Shown here: positions 52,930 to 64,000 of the stretch, in pieces
How positions within the stretch are numbered: the first letter of the stretch is position 1
Layout: each line of letters begins with the position of its first letter
Assembly (NCBI GenBank): GCA_963921185.1
Contig: OY992531.1
Location: 166,658,017 to 166,722,016 of the forward strand
DNA: 64,000 nt
From: Dasysyrphus tricinctus
Lineage: Eukaryota > Arthropoda > Insecta > Diptera > Syrphidae
Reading direction: 5' to 3'
Translations under genes and position numbers: made by a program
Notes under the pieces: generated by a model
Told to the model about the DNA's origin: nothing
Seen by the model: only the letters and a program-made list of their open reading frames with translations
The model's database searches: none

Positions 52930-54365
52930 GCTGCATAGAAGGACCAGAGCAGCTCGCGAGCTCTACGAGCAGAAGCGGAGAGAGGAACACAAGCTTCTAA
53001 TAAGGAAAAAGAAAGAGCATGAGAAGCGTGCGATCGAGGAAATAGCGGAATGCCATTGCAGGAATGTTCAGAAATTTAACCAAAAGGTAAAGAGAACCTC
53101 CTAGGGTTACAAAGCCCGGCCCGAAGCCTGCAAGGATGATCAGGGGAACATCGTAGTAGAATCGCAGTCGGTGCCTGAGGATATGGAAAAATCATTTCTG
53201 CAAATTGTATAACGGCGATGACGAACCGAATTCCGCTACCATGCAAATTGCACCATTCAACCTGGACGACGCGACGTAGGTCAACAATTCCGTCCACCCG
53301 ATCTCGACGAAGTAAAGATAGCTATATCTAAACTTAAGCCCAATAAACCTGCTGGATGGCCTTGCGGCTGAGCTATTCAAAACGGCTGGCGATGAATTGG
53401 TAAGGAGTATGCACCAGCTCATCTGTAAAATATGGTCGGAAGAAGGCATGCCCGATGAATGGAACCTCAGCATTGTTTGCCCGATCCTCAAGAAAGACGA
53501 TCTTCTGGACTGCACCAACTACAGATGCATCAGTCTTCTTAATATCGCCTAAAGATCATCTCTTCCGTACTTAGTGAACGCCTGAAGCTATTCGTCAACA
53601 ACCTGATAGGTCCATATTAGTGTGGCTTAAGGCCAGGGAGGTCTACCATCGACCAAATAGACCAAATATTCGCACTACGGCAGATCTTGGAGAAAACCCA
53701 GGAGTTTCAAATCGATACCCACCATCTTTTCATCGATTTCAAGACCGCGTAGGACAGCACCTATAGAGACGAGTTATATAGAGCAATGTCTAGGTTTGGC
53801 ATCCCTGCCAATCTCGTCCGTTTGTGCAGGATGACGATGGAGAATGCACGCTGATCCTTCAAGGTCGGCAAAGGCCTCACCGACACCTTTGATGTCAAAA
53901 AAGGTTTAAGGCAAGGCGACGCGCTGTCATGCGACTTCTTCAATTCCGTCAAATTACTCGCTTACGCTGACGACATTGACATAATCGGATGAACAAAGCG
54001 TGATGTCAGTGGTGCTTTTGTGAGTATTGAGAAGGAAGCCAAGAAGATGGGTTTAACGGTGAATGAAAGCAAAACTAAATATATGCTGTCAACAAGAAAT
54101 GACACCCAACCCCGACGTCTAGGACAGAACGTCACTATAGACAGCTATAATTTTGGGGTGGTCAGAGACTTTGTCTACCTAGGATCCGCTATAAACTCAG
54201 TGAACGATACCACTTCTGAGATCAAACGAAGAACTACTCTTGCCAATCGCTGTTTCTTTGGGCTAAGAAGGCAATTGAGAAGCAAAGCCCTCTCTCGAGC
54301 AACTAAACTGTCCCTGTATAAGACTCTTATCATCCCGGTCCTGATGTATGGTGCAGGGCATGGAC
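52930..54365 (+). pseudogene. RTE reverse transcriptase (second copy), broken
   Basis: Starts in the linker (RARELYEQKRREEHKLL, KRAIEEIAECHCRNVQKFNQ) and continues through frame changes: LLDGLAAELFKTAGDELVRS, MPDEWNLSIVCPILKKDDLL, CTNYRCISLLNIA, IDQIFALRQILEKTQEF, HHLFIDFKTA (motif A Asp), FDVKKGLRQGDALSCDFFN, LLAYADDIDIIG (catalytic YADD near 53960) and the open frame 54020-54373 (KMGLTVNESKTKYMLSTRND, FVYLGSAINSVNDTTSEIKR, LYKTLIIPVLMYGA). At least six stops or frame changes. Its 3' end is lost at about 54365. A different RTE family from the copy at 32023, judging from the residues shared. Confidence 0.8.
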
Positions 54366-54379
54366 ACTGCTAACCAGTG

Positions 54380-54740
54380 GTGCGGCTGCTATTGCGATCG
54401 CTGCTTAAAATCACTGTGCTATTTCACTGAGCAGATAGCAGTAGCGATTGCTCTTCAATGAAACTTCTCTCACTGCTTAGTGCTGAACGTCCAAACAAAT
54501 GACAGATGAACTACAACTACCCAGTCACACACACATTAAAAAACATTTCACAAAAAATCAGCACAAAAACCAGGAGCATGCATGTTTTTTCCACATACTA
54601 CATACAGTAGGTAAACGTTTACCTTCATCGTATGCCTATCTAAGAGAAACAATTCAAGAAAGTGAGCAAGAAACAAATATGATAGCATCTGTATTATAGA
54701 AAAACTTTTCGGACTTACCACTTATAAATGATCTTTTTTA
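54380..54740. other. Non-coding stretch with 'GCTCACTGCT' motifs
   Basis: The first 100 bases contain 'gcgatcgctgcttaaaatcactgtgctatttcactgagcag', related to motifs in the tandem repeat at 55252. It may be the other end of the same element. No coding homology. Confidence 0.35.
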
Positions 54741-54744
54741 ATTA

Positions 54745-55245
54745 TATAATTAATTCGTTTAATTATTTTGGTTTCCCGACGTTTCGAACGGATTACACTG
54801 TTCGTGGTCAAGGGTTATACTAATTTGATTTTGAGTTGTCAATTTTCTCTTGTTCTTAAGTTATACCGGTGCGTTGTGGATGGCACCTGTAGTTGTTGTT
54901 GTTGCAATTGCACTAGATCTATGTAATTTTGTGTACACACAACACTTATTACATCAGTCGGTTCATTGCTAGGTTTTTGTTGTTGCTTTAGCTATTTATG
55001 AGTGGATCCCATGCACTTTACAATTTAAAGCTTTGATCTCTGTTGAAATTCTTATTCTTTTTAATTTCAATTGCCTCCCGTACGATTCTTGGCACATAAA
55101 AGCGTTCTGTTGATATTGATGTGGCTTTATCCAACCGAAAGAAATGACCTTCAATTTATGCCAAGTGTTCACTTATAGCCGATTTTGTGACAGAGTTGTT
55201 TTGAACGGCTTTTAAATGTTCATTTAATAGCATCTCTCATTATCT
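54745..55245 (-). pseudogene. Penelope-like element, 3' fragment (second family)
   Basis: The minus strand reads EHLKAVQNNSVTKSAISEHL, a stop, IEGHFFRLDKATSISTERFY and VPRIVREAIEIKKNKNFNRD, then WDPLI. This is the end of a Penelope GIY-YIG domain (conserved SA-SEH and REAIEI...N.NRD). Downstream (minus strand, 54815-54775) 'gaccacgaacagtgtaatccgttcgaaacgtcggg' is the terminal motif with GAAC/GTTC stem and GAAA that Penelope elements carry, a degenerate hammerhead core. It is a different family from the pair at 36.5-40.8 kb. Confidence 0.65.
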
Positions 55246-55251
55246 TTCTTT

Positions 55252-55632
55252 AGGTGAGCAGTGAGCATTTTATCTGCTCACTGCTTTTTTTAAATAAAAT
55301 GCTCATCACATACAATGAAGCGATGAAACAAAAGAGTATTTTGAACAGATATAGCAGGTTGAATTGAAATATCTATTAGCGATTAGGTGAGCAGTGAGCA
55401 TTTTATCTGCTCACTGCTTTTTTTAAATAAAATGCTCATCGCATACAATGAAGCAAAACAGTATTTTGAACAGAGATAGCAGGTTGAATTGAAATTTCTA
55501 TTAGCGATTAGGTGAGCAGTGAGCATTTTATCTGCTCACTTTTTTTTTTAAATAAAATGCTCATCGCATACAATGAAGCGATGAAGCAACAGAGTATTCT
55601 GAGCAGAGGGAGCAGGTTGAAATCGCTAAATG
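55252..55632. repeat. Three tandem ~130-bp units with internal hairpin
   Basis: Units start near 55252, 55385 and 55510, each 'aggtgagcagtgagcattttatctgctcact'. Each contains GAGCATTTTA and, about 25 bases on, TAAAATGCTC, a perfect 10-bp stem, followed by 'tcatcgcatacaatgaagc'. The third unit is the most diverged. Confidence 0.85.
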
Positions 55633-56049
55633 AAATGGTATTAAGGGTATTCATGCAACCTCGTAAGATTACAAATTGTGTTAAATGATAAGTTTACGCC
55701 AACGTTTGCATGAACGACCTTTTTGTTCATCTGGTATAATGCTGTGTAATTGAATCAGATGTTCGATAAACGTCAAATTTTTAATGCCAAAAATGTGACA
55801 GATTAGACGTGTTTAGATTTTGAAGCAATTTTTAAATTAGAACTTGAAATCAGAGTGTCGGATGGATTAATAAATCTTAAAGTAGAACTAGAACAATCGG
55901 AAGCCTACGTAGGTACGTGGTCGTACGAAACCGAGCAAAAACAAGAAATTCATATGTCTCGCACATAATTGCGAAATGGTACTCTTCGTTCAGTTCTCCT
56001 TAACTATTTCCGCCGGACGTGAGAGCGCCTATTCTAGTTTTACCTTAAT
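55633..56049. other. Non-coding stretch, nothing recognised
   Basis: No coding homology or clear repeat. Confidence 0.35.
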
Positions 56050-56422
56050 ACTACGTTTTCATTAGAGCCGAAATGAGGTAATTTCACAAATCACAGAAAA
56101 CGTATTTTCATTTGTAATTTGGTAATTTCGTTTGACAGCTCATTTCATTTTTGAATTTCAACTGACTGTTATTCACTTTTTGTTATTGTTTTTTCTGTCT
56201 CCTTCCATTGAGCTTTGACGTTTTCATACAAAAGCTTTTCAGAGCTTTTCAAACTGGGTGTGTTCGTCAGGTTTTTGACTTAATTTCCAACCTAATTTCG
56301 TGCAAATTTGGTTGAAGTTATCTCATTTCGAAATGTGATTTTGTATGGGAAATAAGATGATTTCGTAACGAATTTGGAAATTTTCAACGAAATTACCTCA
56401 TTTGATCTAATGAAAACGTAGT
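56050..56422. mobile_element. 373-bp MITE with ACTACGTTTTC ends
   Basis: Ends ACTACGTTTTCATTAGA are perfect inverted copies and 'aatgaggtaatttcg' follows on both sides. AT lies outside each end, a possible 2-bp duplication. Non-coding. Confidence 0.7.
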
Positions 56423-57647
56423 ATAATTGTAGAACCACAAATAATCATATCCAGATGTCTCACGCCTATGGAGCAAAATGACCTATGAAATTGAAAAAGC
56501 TATATTTTTCAAAGCTTTTTAAAAGCGAGTTTTACTACAAAAATGAAAGCACCTTCCCCAGAATTTTGTATCTTTGACTCTGTTGGAAAATATCTATGTC
56601 TATCTCTTCTTCTCTGTCGATTTCATTTTTGTTTCTGCAATGCTAGCTTTGCCCCTTAAGCAACGATCAAGGCAGTGCTATTTTTTTGTTTTACTTTGCT
56701 TTACCGGTTGTTGAGTAGGTATCTACGTTTTTTTGTCTGAGGCTTGCAACGATAAACAAAAAGTATGAACTCATTTGTTCATTGTAATTGTATGCATGTA
56801 TAGGATATAATTTGTGGCCTTGAGGCTAGGTAGAGAAAGATTTTTTTTTTTGTGGCGGAGATATTTCTGATGGTGGAAAAATAATTTTTGTTGTTTTCGT
56901 ATTTTTTTCGAGCTGAAAATTTTTTGATAATATCTGTAGGTATGTATGTATGTGTATGCATGTAATTTTTCGCAGCATCTTTATTCTTTAAGCACATAGC
57001 ACAAATAATCATATGTTTATTTGTGCTAAAATTTAAAAACTTGCGATTATAATAACTTTAACTTTAAACATTTTGAAGCTGAATTTGTTGATTAGCAAAA
57101 GGAAACAAATAGATAAATAGATAGAAAGGTATATGTTCATATGTAGGTACCTATATATGTATGTACCTATGTATAATCAAAACATAAAAAAGAACTACAT
57201 ACCTACGTCATTTGGGTAGCTTTTAAGGACATTTTTTAGGTGTTTTTATGATTAATTGTATATGTACCACTGGTTTTGTTAGCGTTAAATTTTACACCTC
57301 TTTTTTTTTGTATTGTTTAATATAGAATGATTCACTTAAGATATGTAGGTACGACAAAAAAAATTCGTATCTGTATGATTTAAACAAATTCAGGATAAAA
57401 AATCAATAAAATCTTATTATTTTAGTCAAGTAAATCTATGGTTTAGCCCCAAACAAATTATAACAAAAGAAAAATTTCTTGCGGATAGACTCAGAACACT
57501 GGTGAGTGGTTCTTAAAACATATAGGTACAAAATTAGTTTCTAGAATTCCCATTTAAAAAAACTTTCAAATTAACTTCAAATTCATTTGATTGGCAAGTT
57601 AATTTACCATGCTTCGAATGTAGGGAGGAAAGGTACCTATACAGAAA
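56423..57647. other. Non-coding stretch with 'tatgtaggtac' motifs
   Basis: No coding homology. Short repeats of 'atgtaggtac' and 'tacctatat' occur near 56935-57190 and 57345. Confidence 0.4.
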
Positions 57648-57649
57648 TA

Positions 57650-59261
57650 CACTAGTCAACAATATTAAGGAACAAATTTTTTTTCAATTTTTGTTAGCGT
57701 TTTTTGAAGAGCTGTATCTTTGTGACGAGCAGTCGTATTGAGTTGAAATGAAAAGCATTTTACAGCTTTATGTTTTTTGTTTTGAGATTTGTTTCCAAAA
57801 CAATTTTTTTTTGAAGTACCGTTATTGCGTTATTGCAAAAAATGAGACGAGACAAAAAAAATCATTTTTTTTATTTTTTTTTGAAGGTCCTCATTTCTAT
57901 GGATAATTTTTTTTGAGTCAATTAAATGTCATGATCAGATACCTTGTTTATTCAGCTTCAATTCAATTTTTTTTTTGTTGTCGTACGATTTTTTTTGACA
58001 TGGTTTATCTGACTTTGAATGAAAAAAGATACTTTTAGCCTTGATTACCAATATCTCAGCAAATAATGACGTTATAAAAATTTCAAAGACAGTTTTGGAA
58101 ATTTGAAAAAGCGTTTTTACAAGATTTTTTTATGATTTTGTAGAAATTATTTTTTTTTACCGTTCACCGTTAGTTTAAAAAAAGTACTAAAAACCGACGT
58201 TTTGTGGTCTTTTCGTAAATCTTTTTTTTTCGTTGCAAATATTGATTGCATGGCTTGCGTTGGTATGCAAATTTATAGACTTTTAAATCATCAATATTCT
58301 TGTAAATTTTCAAATTGATTCATCGAACCGTTTTTCCTCACCAAAACTTCAAAGTCTTACAAACCAGGTAAAGGAACAAATTCTGGTGTTCCTAAACAAT
58401 GCGAAGTTGTCATCAAAATGATAAGAAAACCGCAATTCCAGTGGATTTTTTTTCACAGTTTTGCATTAGTTAGATACTTTTTTGAATGGAAATGAAATAA
58501 AAAGTACGTTAAACAAAAAAAATAAAAAAAAATAATTTAAAAAAAATTTTCAAACAAAAAAAACTTGATTTTTTTAATTTTTTTTTTTTGAAAAATGTAA
58601 TTTTTTCTTCATTTCCATTCAAAAAAGTATCTAACTAATGCAAAACTGTGAAAAAAAATCCACTGGAATTGCGGTTTTCTTATCATTTTGATGACAACTT
58701 CGCATTGTTTAGGAACACCACAATTTGTTCCTTTACCTGGTTTGTAAGACTTTGAAGTTTTGGTGAGGAAAAACGGTTCGATGAATCAATTTGAAAATTT
58801 TTTTCAAATTTCCAAAACTGTCTTTGAAATTTTTATAACGTCATTATTTGCTGAGATATTGGTAATCAAGGCTAAAAGTATCTTTTTTCATTCAAAGTCA
58901 GATAAACCATGTCAAAAAAAATCGTACGACACCAAAAAAAAAAATTGAATTGAAGCTGAATAAACAAGGTATCTGATCATGACATTTAATTGACTCAAAA
59001 AAAATTATCCATAGAAATGAGGACCTTCAAAAAAAATAAAAAAAATGATTTTTTTGTCTCGTCTCATTTTTTGCAATAACGCAATAACGGTACTTCAAAA
59101 AAAAAATTGTTTGGAAACAAATCTCAAAACAAAAAAACATAAAGCTGTTAAATGCTTTTTATTTCAACTCAATACGACCACTCGTCACAAAGATACAGCT
59201 CTTCAAAAAACGCTAACAAAAATTGAAAAAAAATTTGTTCCTTTAATATTGTTGACTAGTG
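57650..59261. mobile_element. Tc1/mariner-like foldback, 1.6 kb, TA duplication
   Basis: Perfect ends CACTAGTCAACAATATTAAG with TA outside each (57648-57649 and 59262-59263). The arms are near-identical over hundreds of bases, for example 'gaagagctgtatctttgtgac' and 'gttcctaaacaatgcgaagttgtcatcaaaatg', the latter close to the centre. The left arm has about 170 extra bases (58120-58300), so the palindrome is uneven. No transposase. A diverged half-copy is at 2654. Confidence 0.85.
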
Positions 59262-59263
59262 TA

Positions 59264-60467
59264 TAATACCAAAACTAGATTTTCTGAAGTGAACATTTAC
59301 ATATATGTAGGTATTATGTTTATTAAAAAATTATGTAGGTAAACAATATAGTCCAGTCAATTAAGACTTTATTGTAACAAGAGATTGGGAAGGAATTTTT
59401 TTCTTGACTTCGTTACAGTACCATACATAAAGCTTAAGTCAAGATTTTCGACCATCAACGCCTTGAAGGGTTGCCGCTATATTGATTTAAAGAGTGAATT
59501 CGTTTTTAACGAATAATATCCGTAATTCTAAACTTATCAAAAAATAAAAATGCATTCCTAACAAATGCCTTTCTACAAATTTCAGTATATGGTATTTTTT
59601 CAAATATTGGGCATTTAACGAGTTATAACCAATTATAAGCAATAAAAATGGAGTTCACACTTTTTAAGTCAATTTTTTTTCTTTCAGTATTAACAGAAAA
59701 TTTCTTTCAAAAGTTCTAGTAATCACTATATCCTACAGTTTTGTTCTTAACATTTTCTTTTTGTAAGCAATTGCTTACCAAATGCATTGCCTGAAAGGTA
59801 TCCGCACATCATTATAATTATAAGTGTTTTTGTTGGAAAAAAGCAATAAATAACTCGGAACACATCCAGTTCAACAAGATTTTTATTAAGCAACTAATCT
59901 GTTAACATAAAAATTCAATATAAGCAATATAACAACTATTCCAAAGTAAGAAAAAGCTTTACATAATTATAGCAAAAGGTACTATGTTGGCATTTGGCAA
60001 AGTTGTAATGTAGAGGTTCTAATTCATTATCTAATAGTTTCAAAAGTGTGAGTGGGGTTTTTTTCAATATGGAAACGGGAAAGACATTTTTTATTTTTGA
60101 GTTCGTTGAAGGACTAGCTCAAATCCAAACTTTCGACCATCAACTCCTTTCAGGGTTGCCGCTATCTTCAATTAAGGAGTGAACTTGTTTTTCACAATTA
60201 AAATCCGTATTTTAATTTTATCGACAACATACAAATGCAGTCCTGACAAGAAGAATAAGTTTAATGAATTTGTAAGAAATGCCACATTTGTTTATGTTAT
60301 GTGTATTTAAGGAGTTATAACCCATTATAAGCCAAAAATGGAGCTCACATGTTTTTATTAAATTTTTGTTTAGTGCTACGTACAAAATTTTAAGATTCAG
60401 AAAATGGTCTCACAATTTATTTAAAAAAAATTAATGTTTTTTTTACTTAAAAGTTGAACAATATAAA
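59264..60467. other. Non-coding stretch with an internal direct duplication
   Basis: The segment 59447-59680 ('tttcgaccatcaacgccttgaagggttgccgctat ...') is repeated in the same orientation at 60130-60360 with perhaps 20-25% difference. No coding homology. Confidence 0.55.
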
Positions 60468-60469
60468 TA

Positions 60470-60947
60470 GACTAAGAGCCCACAGCAGATTTTGGGTGTG
60501 AGTGGTAACAAAAAAAGAAGTATAGGCATCAAAAGCTTCATAAGGGTTATTCAAGAAATCAAAGTCCGCGGTTCCCATATAACGGAATCTGAGATCATTT
60601 GAGTGTTAAGTTCGCCCTGCCAGACTGTTTAAAAAAAACCTTTTTTCACTTAGAATTTTGATTATTTTAAAAGGTCCGGTAGAGCGTACTATATACTCAA
60701 ATGGTTTCAGATTCCGTGATATGTGACCAGAGAAGCTTATCTAGGGAGAGGTGAAAACCAATTTCGGCTAACACGATTACCTTCGAAGTTGCATTCATAT
60801 TTTTTTCCAATGCACTGTTAATCGCAAAGGCCCCAGTTGCGGACTGTAAGACTTTGATTTTTTGAATAGCCCTTAATGAAGCTTTCGACGCCTATACTTC
60901 TTTGTTTGCTATCACTAACACCCAAAATCTGCTGTGGGCTCTCGGTC
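60470..60947. mobile_element. 478-bp MITE with 'AGAGCCCACAGCAGATTTTGGGTG' ends
   Basis: TIRs begin GAC and match for about 30 bases with two mismatches. TA is outside each end (60468-60469, 60948-60949). Inner similarity continues ('ctcaaatgg-ttcagattccgtgat' against 'ataacggaatctgagatcatttgag'), so it is a full palindrome. Non-coding. Confidence 0.75.
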
Positions 60948-61543
60948 TAAAAGATAAGGCCACAAGCTGGAGAAACCAAAAATCTTTGGAATAATTATCT
61001 TAACACATTTCTAACGATTTTATTTTAAAATTTAATTTTAACAAAAATTTGCCCAATCAGAGCATTTTGTGAGCTGTGATCTTTCGATCATAATGAAATT
61101 TCTAAATAAAGAGTTTTTGTTCGTTTATTAAAGAAAAAAACACTGCTCATAGTTTCTGCTCTTCCTCTTAGCCTAAAGGTACACAAAAATCCATTGCTTA
61201 CACATTTTTTTTATTGGTTTAGATACAAAATATTTTCCCAAATGCGAACTGCTGCTTCAACTGTGAAAACCGAGTAGAAAACTTTATAGTAATTATGTAT
61301 ATTTAGGGGTGTTTTAGAGGGTTATCATGCGTTTAATTTCTATCAATTTATCACCCCGATTACAAAATCCAACGAATGAATTGCGGAGGGAATCAGACTC
61401 AATTTGGACATTTTTATACGAGTAAGCCGAACGAAACGCCAATTTGTAGGACTAAAGGCCATAAAAAGCTATTTTGAATCAATAATTCAACAAGTCCAAT
61501 CCTTAATGCTAAGTCTACTACTTGGCTGATTTATTTCAGTAGT

Positions 61544-62065
61544 ATCACAACAAAAACATAAATGTTAAAAAAGGAGCCAAGTTCTTATGTGTAAAAGAAA
61601 CCTGTGCGTAAAAAGTCAGCCAAAAAAAAGTAATGAGATCTAAAATATATGCCAAGTTTTAAGATCATGGAGTTTAATATAAAATATCTTAAGTAGAGTA
61701 ATATCGAAACAATTCCAAATCATGACAGAAATTTGGTAATTAATGATTACTGATTAAAATTTGGTGGGTTCACTGGTCAAGTTTTCATTAATTTTAAATT
61801 TGTGATTAAGTAAGTATTTAAGAGAAAACTTGCCAAGTAAATCAACCAAATTTTAATCAGTAATCATTAATTACCAAATTTCTGTCATGATTTGGAATTG
61901 TTTCGATATTACTCTACTTAAGATATTTTATATTAAACTCCATGATCTTAAAACTTGGCATATATTTTAGATCTCATTACTTTTTTTGGCTGACTTTTTA
62001 CGCACAGGTTTCTTTTACACATAAGAACTTGGCTCCTTTTTTAACATTTATGTTTTTGTTGTGAT
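61544..62065. mobile_element. 522-bp near-perfect palindromic element
   Basis: ATCACAACAAAAACATAAAT at the left is exactly complementary to the right end. The arms match almost without mismatch for about 240 bases each, with a short centre near 61780-61820. It interrupts repeat Z, so it is young. Non-coding. Confidence 0.85.
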
Positions 62066-62094
62066 TTCACTCCTTTTTGCAAAGATTTATTTTT

Positions 62095-63000
62095 CCAGTT
62101 GAAAGTCAAGCCCTACTGCTCTACAAAGCTTCATAATTCTACGACAACCGAAAATGCTCCATACAAATAATAGCCATTCTGATAAAGTGGGTGGATGGCA
62201 CCCGCCCTGAATGGACAATTCCAAATTTTCGATTTTTTCCTTCCTAGGTACTTCAAGTCCTACCGACCTACCAATTTTCATCGTTCTACAATAATCGGAA
62301 GAGCTCCATATACTTTATAAGAATTTTTAAGAATGTGGGTGGATGCCACGCCCCCTGAATGCAAAATTCCAATTTTTCAATTTTTTCTTTCTAAGTACTT
62401 TAAGCCCTACCGACCTACCAATTTTTATCGTTCTACAACAATCGGAAGTGCTTCATATAGTTTATAAGAATTTTTCAGAATGTGGGTCGATGCCACGCCC
62501 CCTGAACTGAAACTTCCAATTTTTCGATTTTTTTTCTTCTAAGTACTTCAACGCCTACCGAACTACCAATTTTCGTCGTTCTACAACAATCGGAAGTGCT
62601 CCCTATAATTTATAAGAATTTTTAAGAATGTGGGTGGATACCACGCCCCCTGAATGCATAATTCCAATTTTTCAATTTTTTTCTTTCTAAATACCTTAAG
62701 CCATACCGACCTACCAATTTTCATCGTTCTACAACAATCGGAAGTGCTTCATATAATTTATAAGAATTTTTTAGAGTGTGGGTGGATGCCACGCCCCCTG
62801 TATGGAAAATTCCAATTTTTCAATTTTTTTCTTTCTAAGTAACTCAATTCCTACCGACTTACCAATTTTCATTGTTCTAGAACAATCGGAAAGGCTCCAT
62901 ATAGTTTATAGAATATTTAAGAAAGTGGGTGGATGCCACGCCCCCTGAATAGAAAATTGCAGATTTTCGATTTTTTCCTTTGTATGTACCACAAGGCCTT
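62095..63000. repeat. Tandem array, six units of 147-148 bp
   Basis: The anchor 'gtgggtggatgccacgcc' starts at 62187, 62335, 62482, 62630, 62778 and 62925: steps of 148, 147, 148, 148 and 147. Each unit also has 'ctaccgacctaccaattttcatcgttctacaacaatcggaag'. The frame at 62087-62281 and others here are repeat translation. Confidence 0.9.
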
Positions 63001-63058
63001 CCGTTGTGCGAAATTTCAAGTTTATACGATGTCGGGGAGTGCTCCATAATTTTGATGA

Positions 63059-63118
63059 TCTGTCAGTGAGTCAGTGAGTCAGTGAGTAAGTGAGTCAGTG
63101 AGTCAGTGAGTCAGTCAG
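63059..63118 (+). repeat. GTCAGTGA simple repeat
   Basis: About seven tandem 'gtcagtga' units with one 'gtaagtga' variant. Followed by 'tatatcttaggaactactaatgctaaagagttgaaa', a context often found downstream of such tracts in insect repeats. Confidence 0.9.
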
Positions 63119-63339
63119 TTACGGTTTTTGCGATTTTTGAAGTCCTATATCTTAGGAACTACTAATGCTAAAGAGTTGAAATTTGGTGAGCCACCTGTGT
63201 TTGATCAGTTCAGCAAATACTGCGAATTTGACGTTTCTGACTTTATTGGTACTGAAGTTAGAGGGGGGTTGAAAATCGCCTGAGTTTGTTCCTGTAAAAA
63301 GGGTGTAGTGCCGCGAACTTGGCTGGGCACTACCGTGCC

Positions 63340-63715
63340 CTTTGATATAGAATTTGTATTATAAAACCTTCTTATATAGAAACTATGCCTGGCCCCGGGC
63401 AAAAAAACTTCCAGCTTAATGATTAGGAATTCTAATCTTGTGTGATATAGTTTACAGTGGATTTTCGTTGAAAAATTCATGTAAGTTGAACTGAACTTAA
63501 AACAAATTGCGTATGACAAGGCCCTCACTATGTCACTGATGAGTTCAAGTGAGTAAGCCGAACGAAACGCCAATTTATAGGACTAAAGGCCATAAAAAGC
63601 TATTTTGAATCAATAATTCAACAAGTCCAATCCTTAATGCTTCCAATCCTTAATGCTAAGTCTTCTACTTGACTGATTTATTTAAATAGTATATAGAATT
63701 TGTATTATATCACCT
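63340..63715. repeat. Repeat 'Z', copy 2 (inverted relative to copy 1)
   Basis: Matches 15880-16283 in reverse. It contains a 16-base direct duplication 'tccaatccttaatgct' (about 63626-63657) absent from the other copies, a likely replication slip. The frame at 63205-63573 corresponds to the 15916-16149 frame of copy 1 and is repeat-borne. Confidence 0.6.
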
Positions 63716-63801
63716 TCTTAAACATTTTTACTATGAGCCAAATGTCAAAATTGAGTCAGATTCCCTCCGCAGCTCATTCGTCGGATTCTGTAATCGGGGT
63801 G

Positions 63802-64000
63802 TATATTTTGATTAATTCTTACGAACAAAATATAGGTTTTTTTTAAAAAACGGTAGGTACATAGGTAATGTATGTAGGACTATATTTTCCAAAAAATTAA
63901 AAACTCAAAAAATAGTTTTTTTTTTATAAATTTAGATTTCAATCTACGAGCAAAATGATTTTTTTCGTAGCGAATGGAATACGATCTCATCTACTTATTG
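63802..64000. other. Non-coding stretch at window end
   Basis: AT-rich, nothing recognised. Confidence 0.4.

Larger units (their letters stand above)
50206..54365 (+). mobile_element. RTE-clade LINE (second), split by a DNA transposon
   Basis: The endonuclease part (50206-51429) and RT part (52925-54365) are colinear pieces of one element. Between them lies a 1.5-kb TIR element flanked by GCGGCGC (51423-51429, 52925-52931). The 3' end is missing: the RT stops at VLMYGAGHGHC. Confidence 0.8.
61352..63801. mobile_element. 2.45-kb TIR element enclosing a foldback and a 148-bp tandem array
   Basis: Ends CACCCCGATTACAAAATCC and reversed CACCCCGATTACAGAATCC, with 'gcggagggaatc-gactcaatttt/g' following. 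TAT is outside both ends. Inside are parts of repeat Z (61430-61543, 63340-63715), the foldback 61544-62065, the tandem array 62095-63000 and a GTCAGTGA tract. No transposase frame: non-autonomous and composite. Confidence 0.7.

Overview
This window looks like one piece of a transposon graveyard in an insect genome, most likely a fly (Diptera). The evidence is strong AT richness, very short introns (54 and 63 bases), an errantivirus-type retrovirus with a serine-tRNA-like primer site, a tRNA-derived SINE, and MADF/BESS and PIF/Harbinger genes. I found no convincing host gene, no rRNA and no functional tRNA gene. A 200-base run of N (3256-3455) marks an assembly gap. Almost every stretch of protein homology belongs to a mobile element, and almost every one is broken.

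Layout. 0-3.3 kb: a 1.3-kb foldback element, a small MITE and half of a Tc1/mariner-like foldback. 4-7 kb: a PIF/Harbinger transposase with an intron, cut by a repeat that carries a (TCTG)n tract. 7-9.3 kb: an unknown cysteine-rich ORF split by an I-like LINE, a MITE and a SINE with a 14-bp target duplication. 10.2-12.9 kb: a decayed piggyBac. 13-16.3 kb: a 1.3-kb Harbinger-type non-autonomous element and a second Harbinger remnant with a MADF/BESS gene. 17.7-27 kb: two inverted copies of the (TCTG)n repeat; one is split by a 6.8-kb errantivirus whose LTRs differ by about one base. 27.3-29 kb: a palindromic AT-rich array holding a LINE with a 12-bp target duplication. 29-31 kb: nested foldbacks. 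31.4-41 kb and 49.7-50.2 kb: a satellite-like ~160-bp repeat field that has accepted an RTE LINE, a hAT-type element and a head-to-head Penelope pair. 41.3-48.9 kb: a second Ty3/gypsy element carrying two MITEs. 50.2-54.4 kb: a second RTE LINE split by a DNA transposon. 54.7-64 kb: a Penelope tail, tandem repeats and several more foldbacks.

The elements relate mainly by nesting, and target duplications let the order of insertion be read at many points. The three signals I rate highest are: (1) the Penelope pair at 36513-40796, flanked by a 12-bp duplication, with a hammerhead-ribozyme-like core at each outer end; (2) four unrelated-looking MITEs that all sit on a CAG or CTG duplication and share GGNCC-like or related ends, suggesting one transposase with a CWG target; (3) the errantivirus, whose nearly identical LTRs contrast with a badly broken env.
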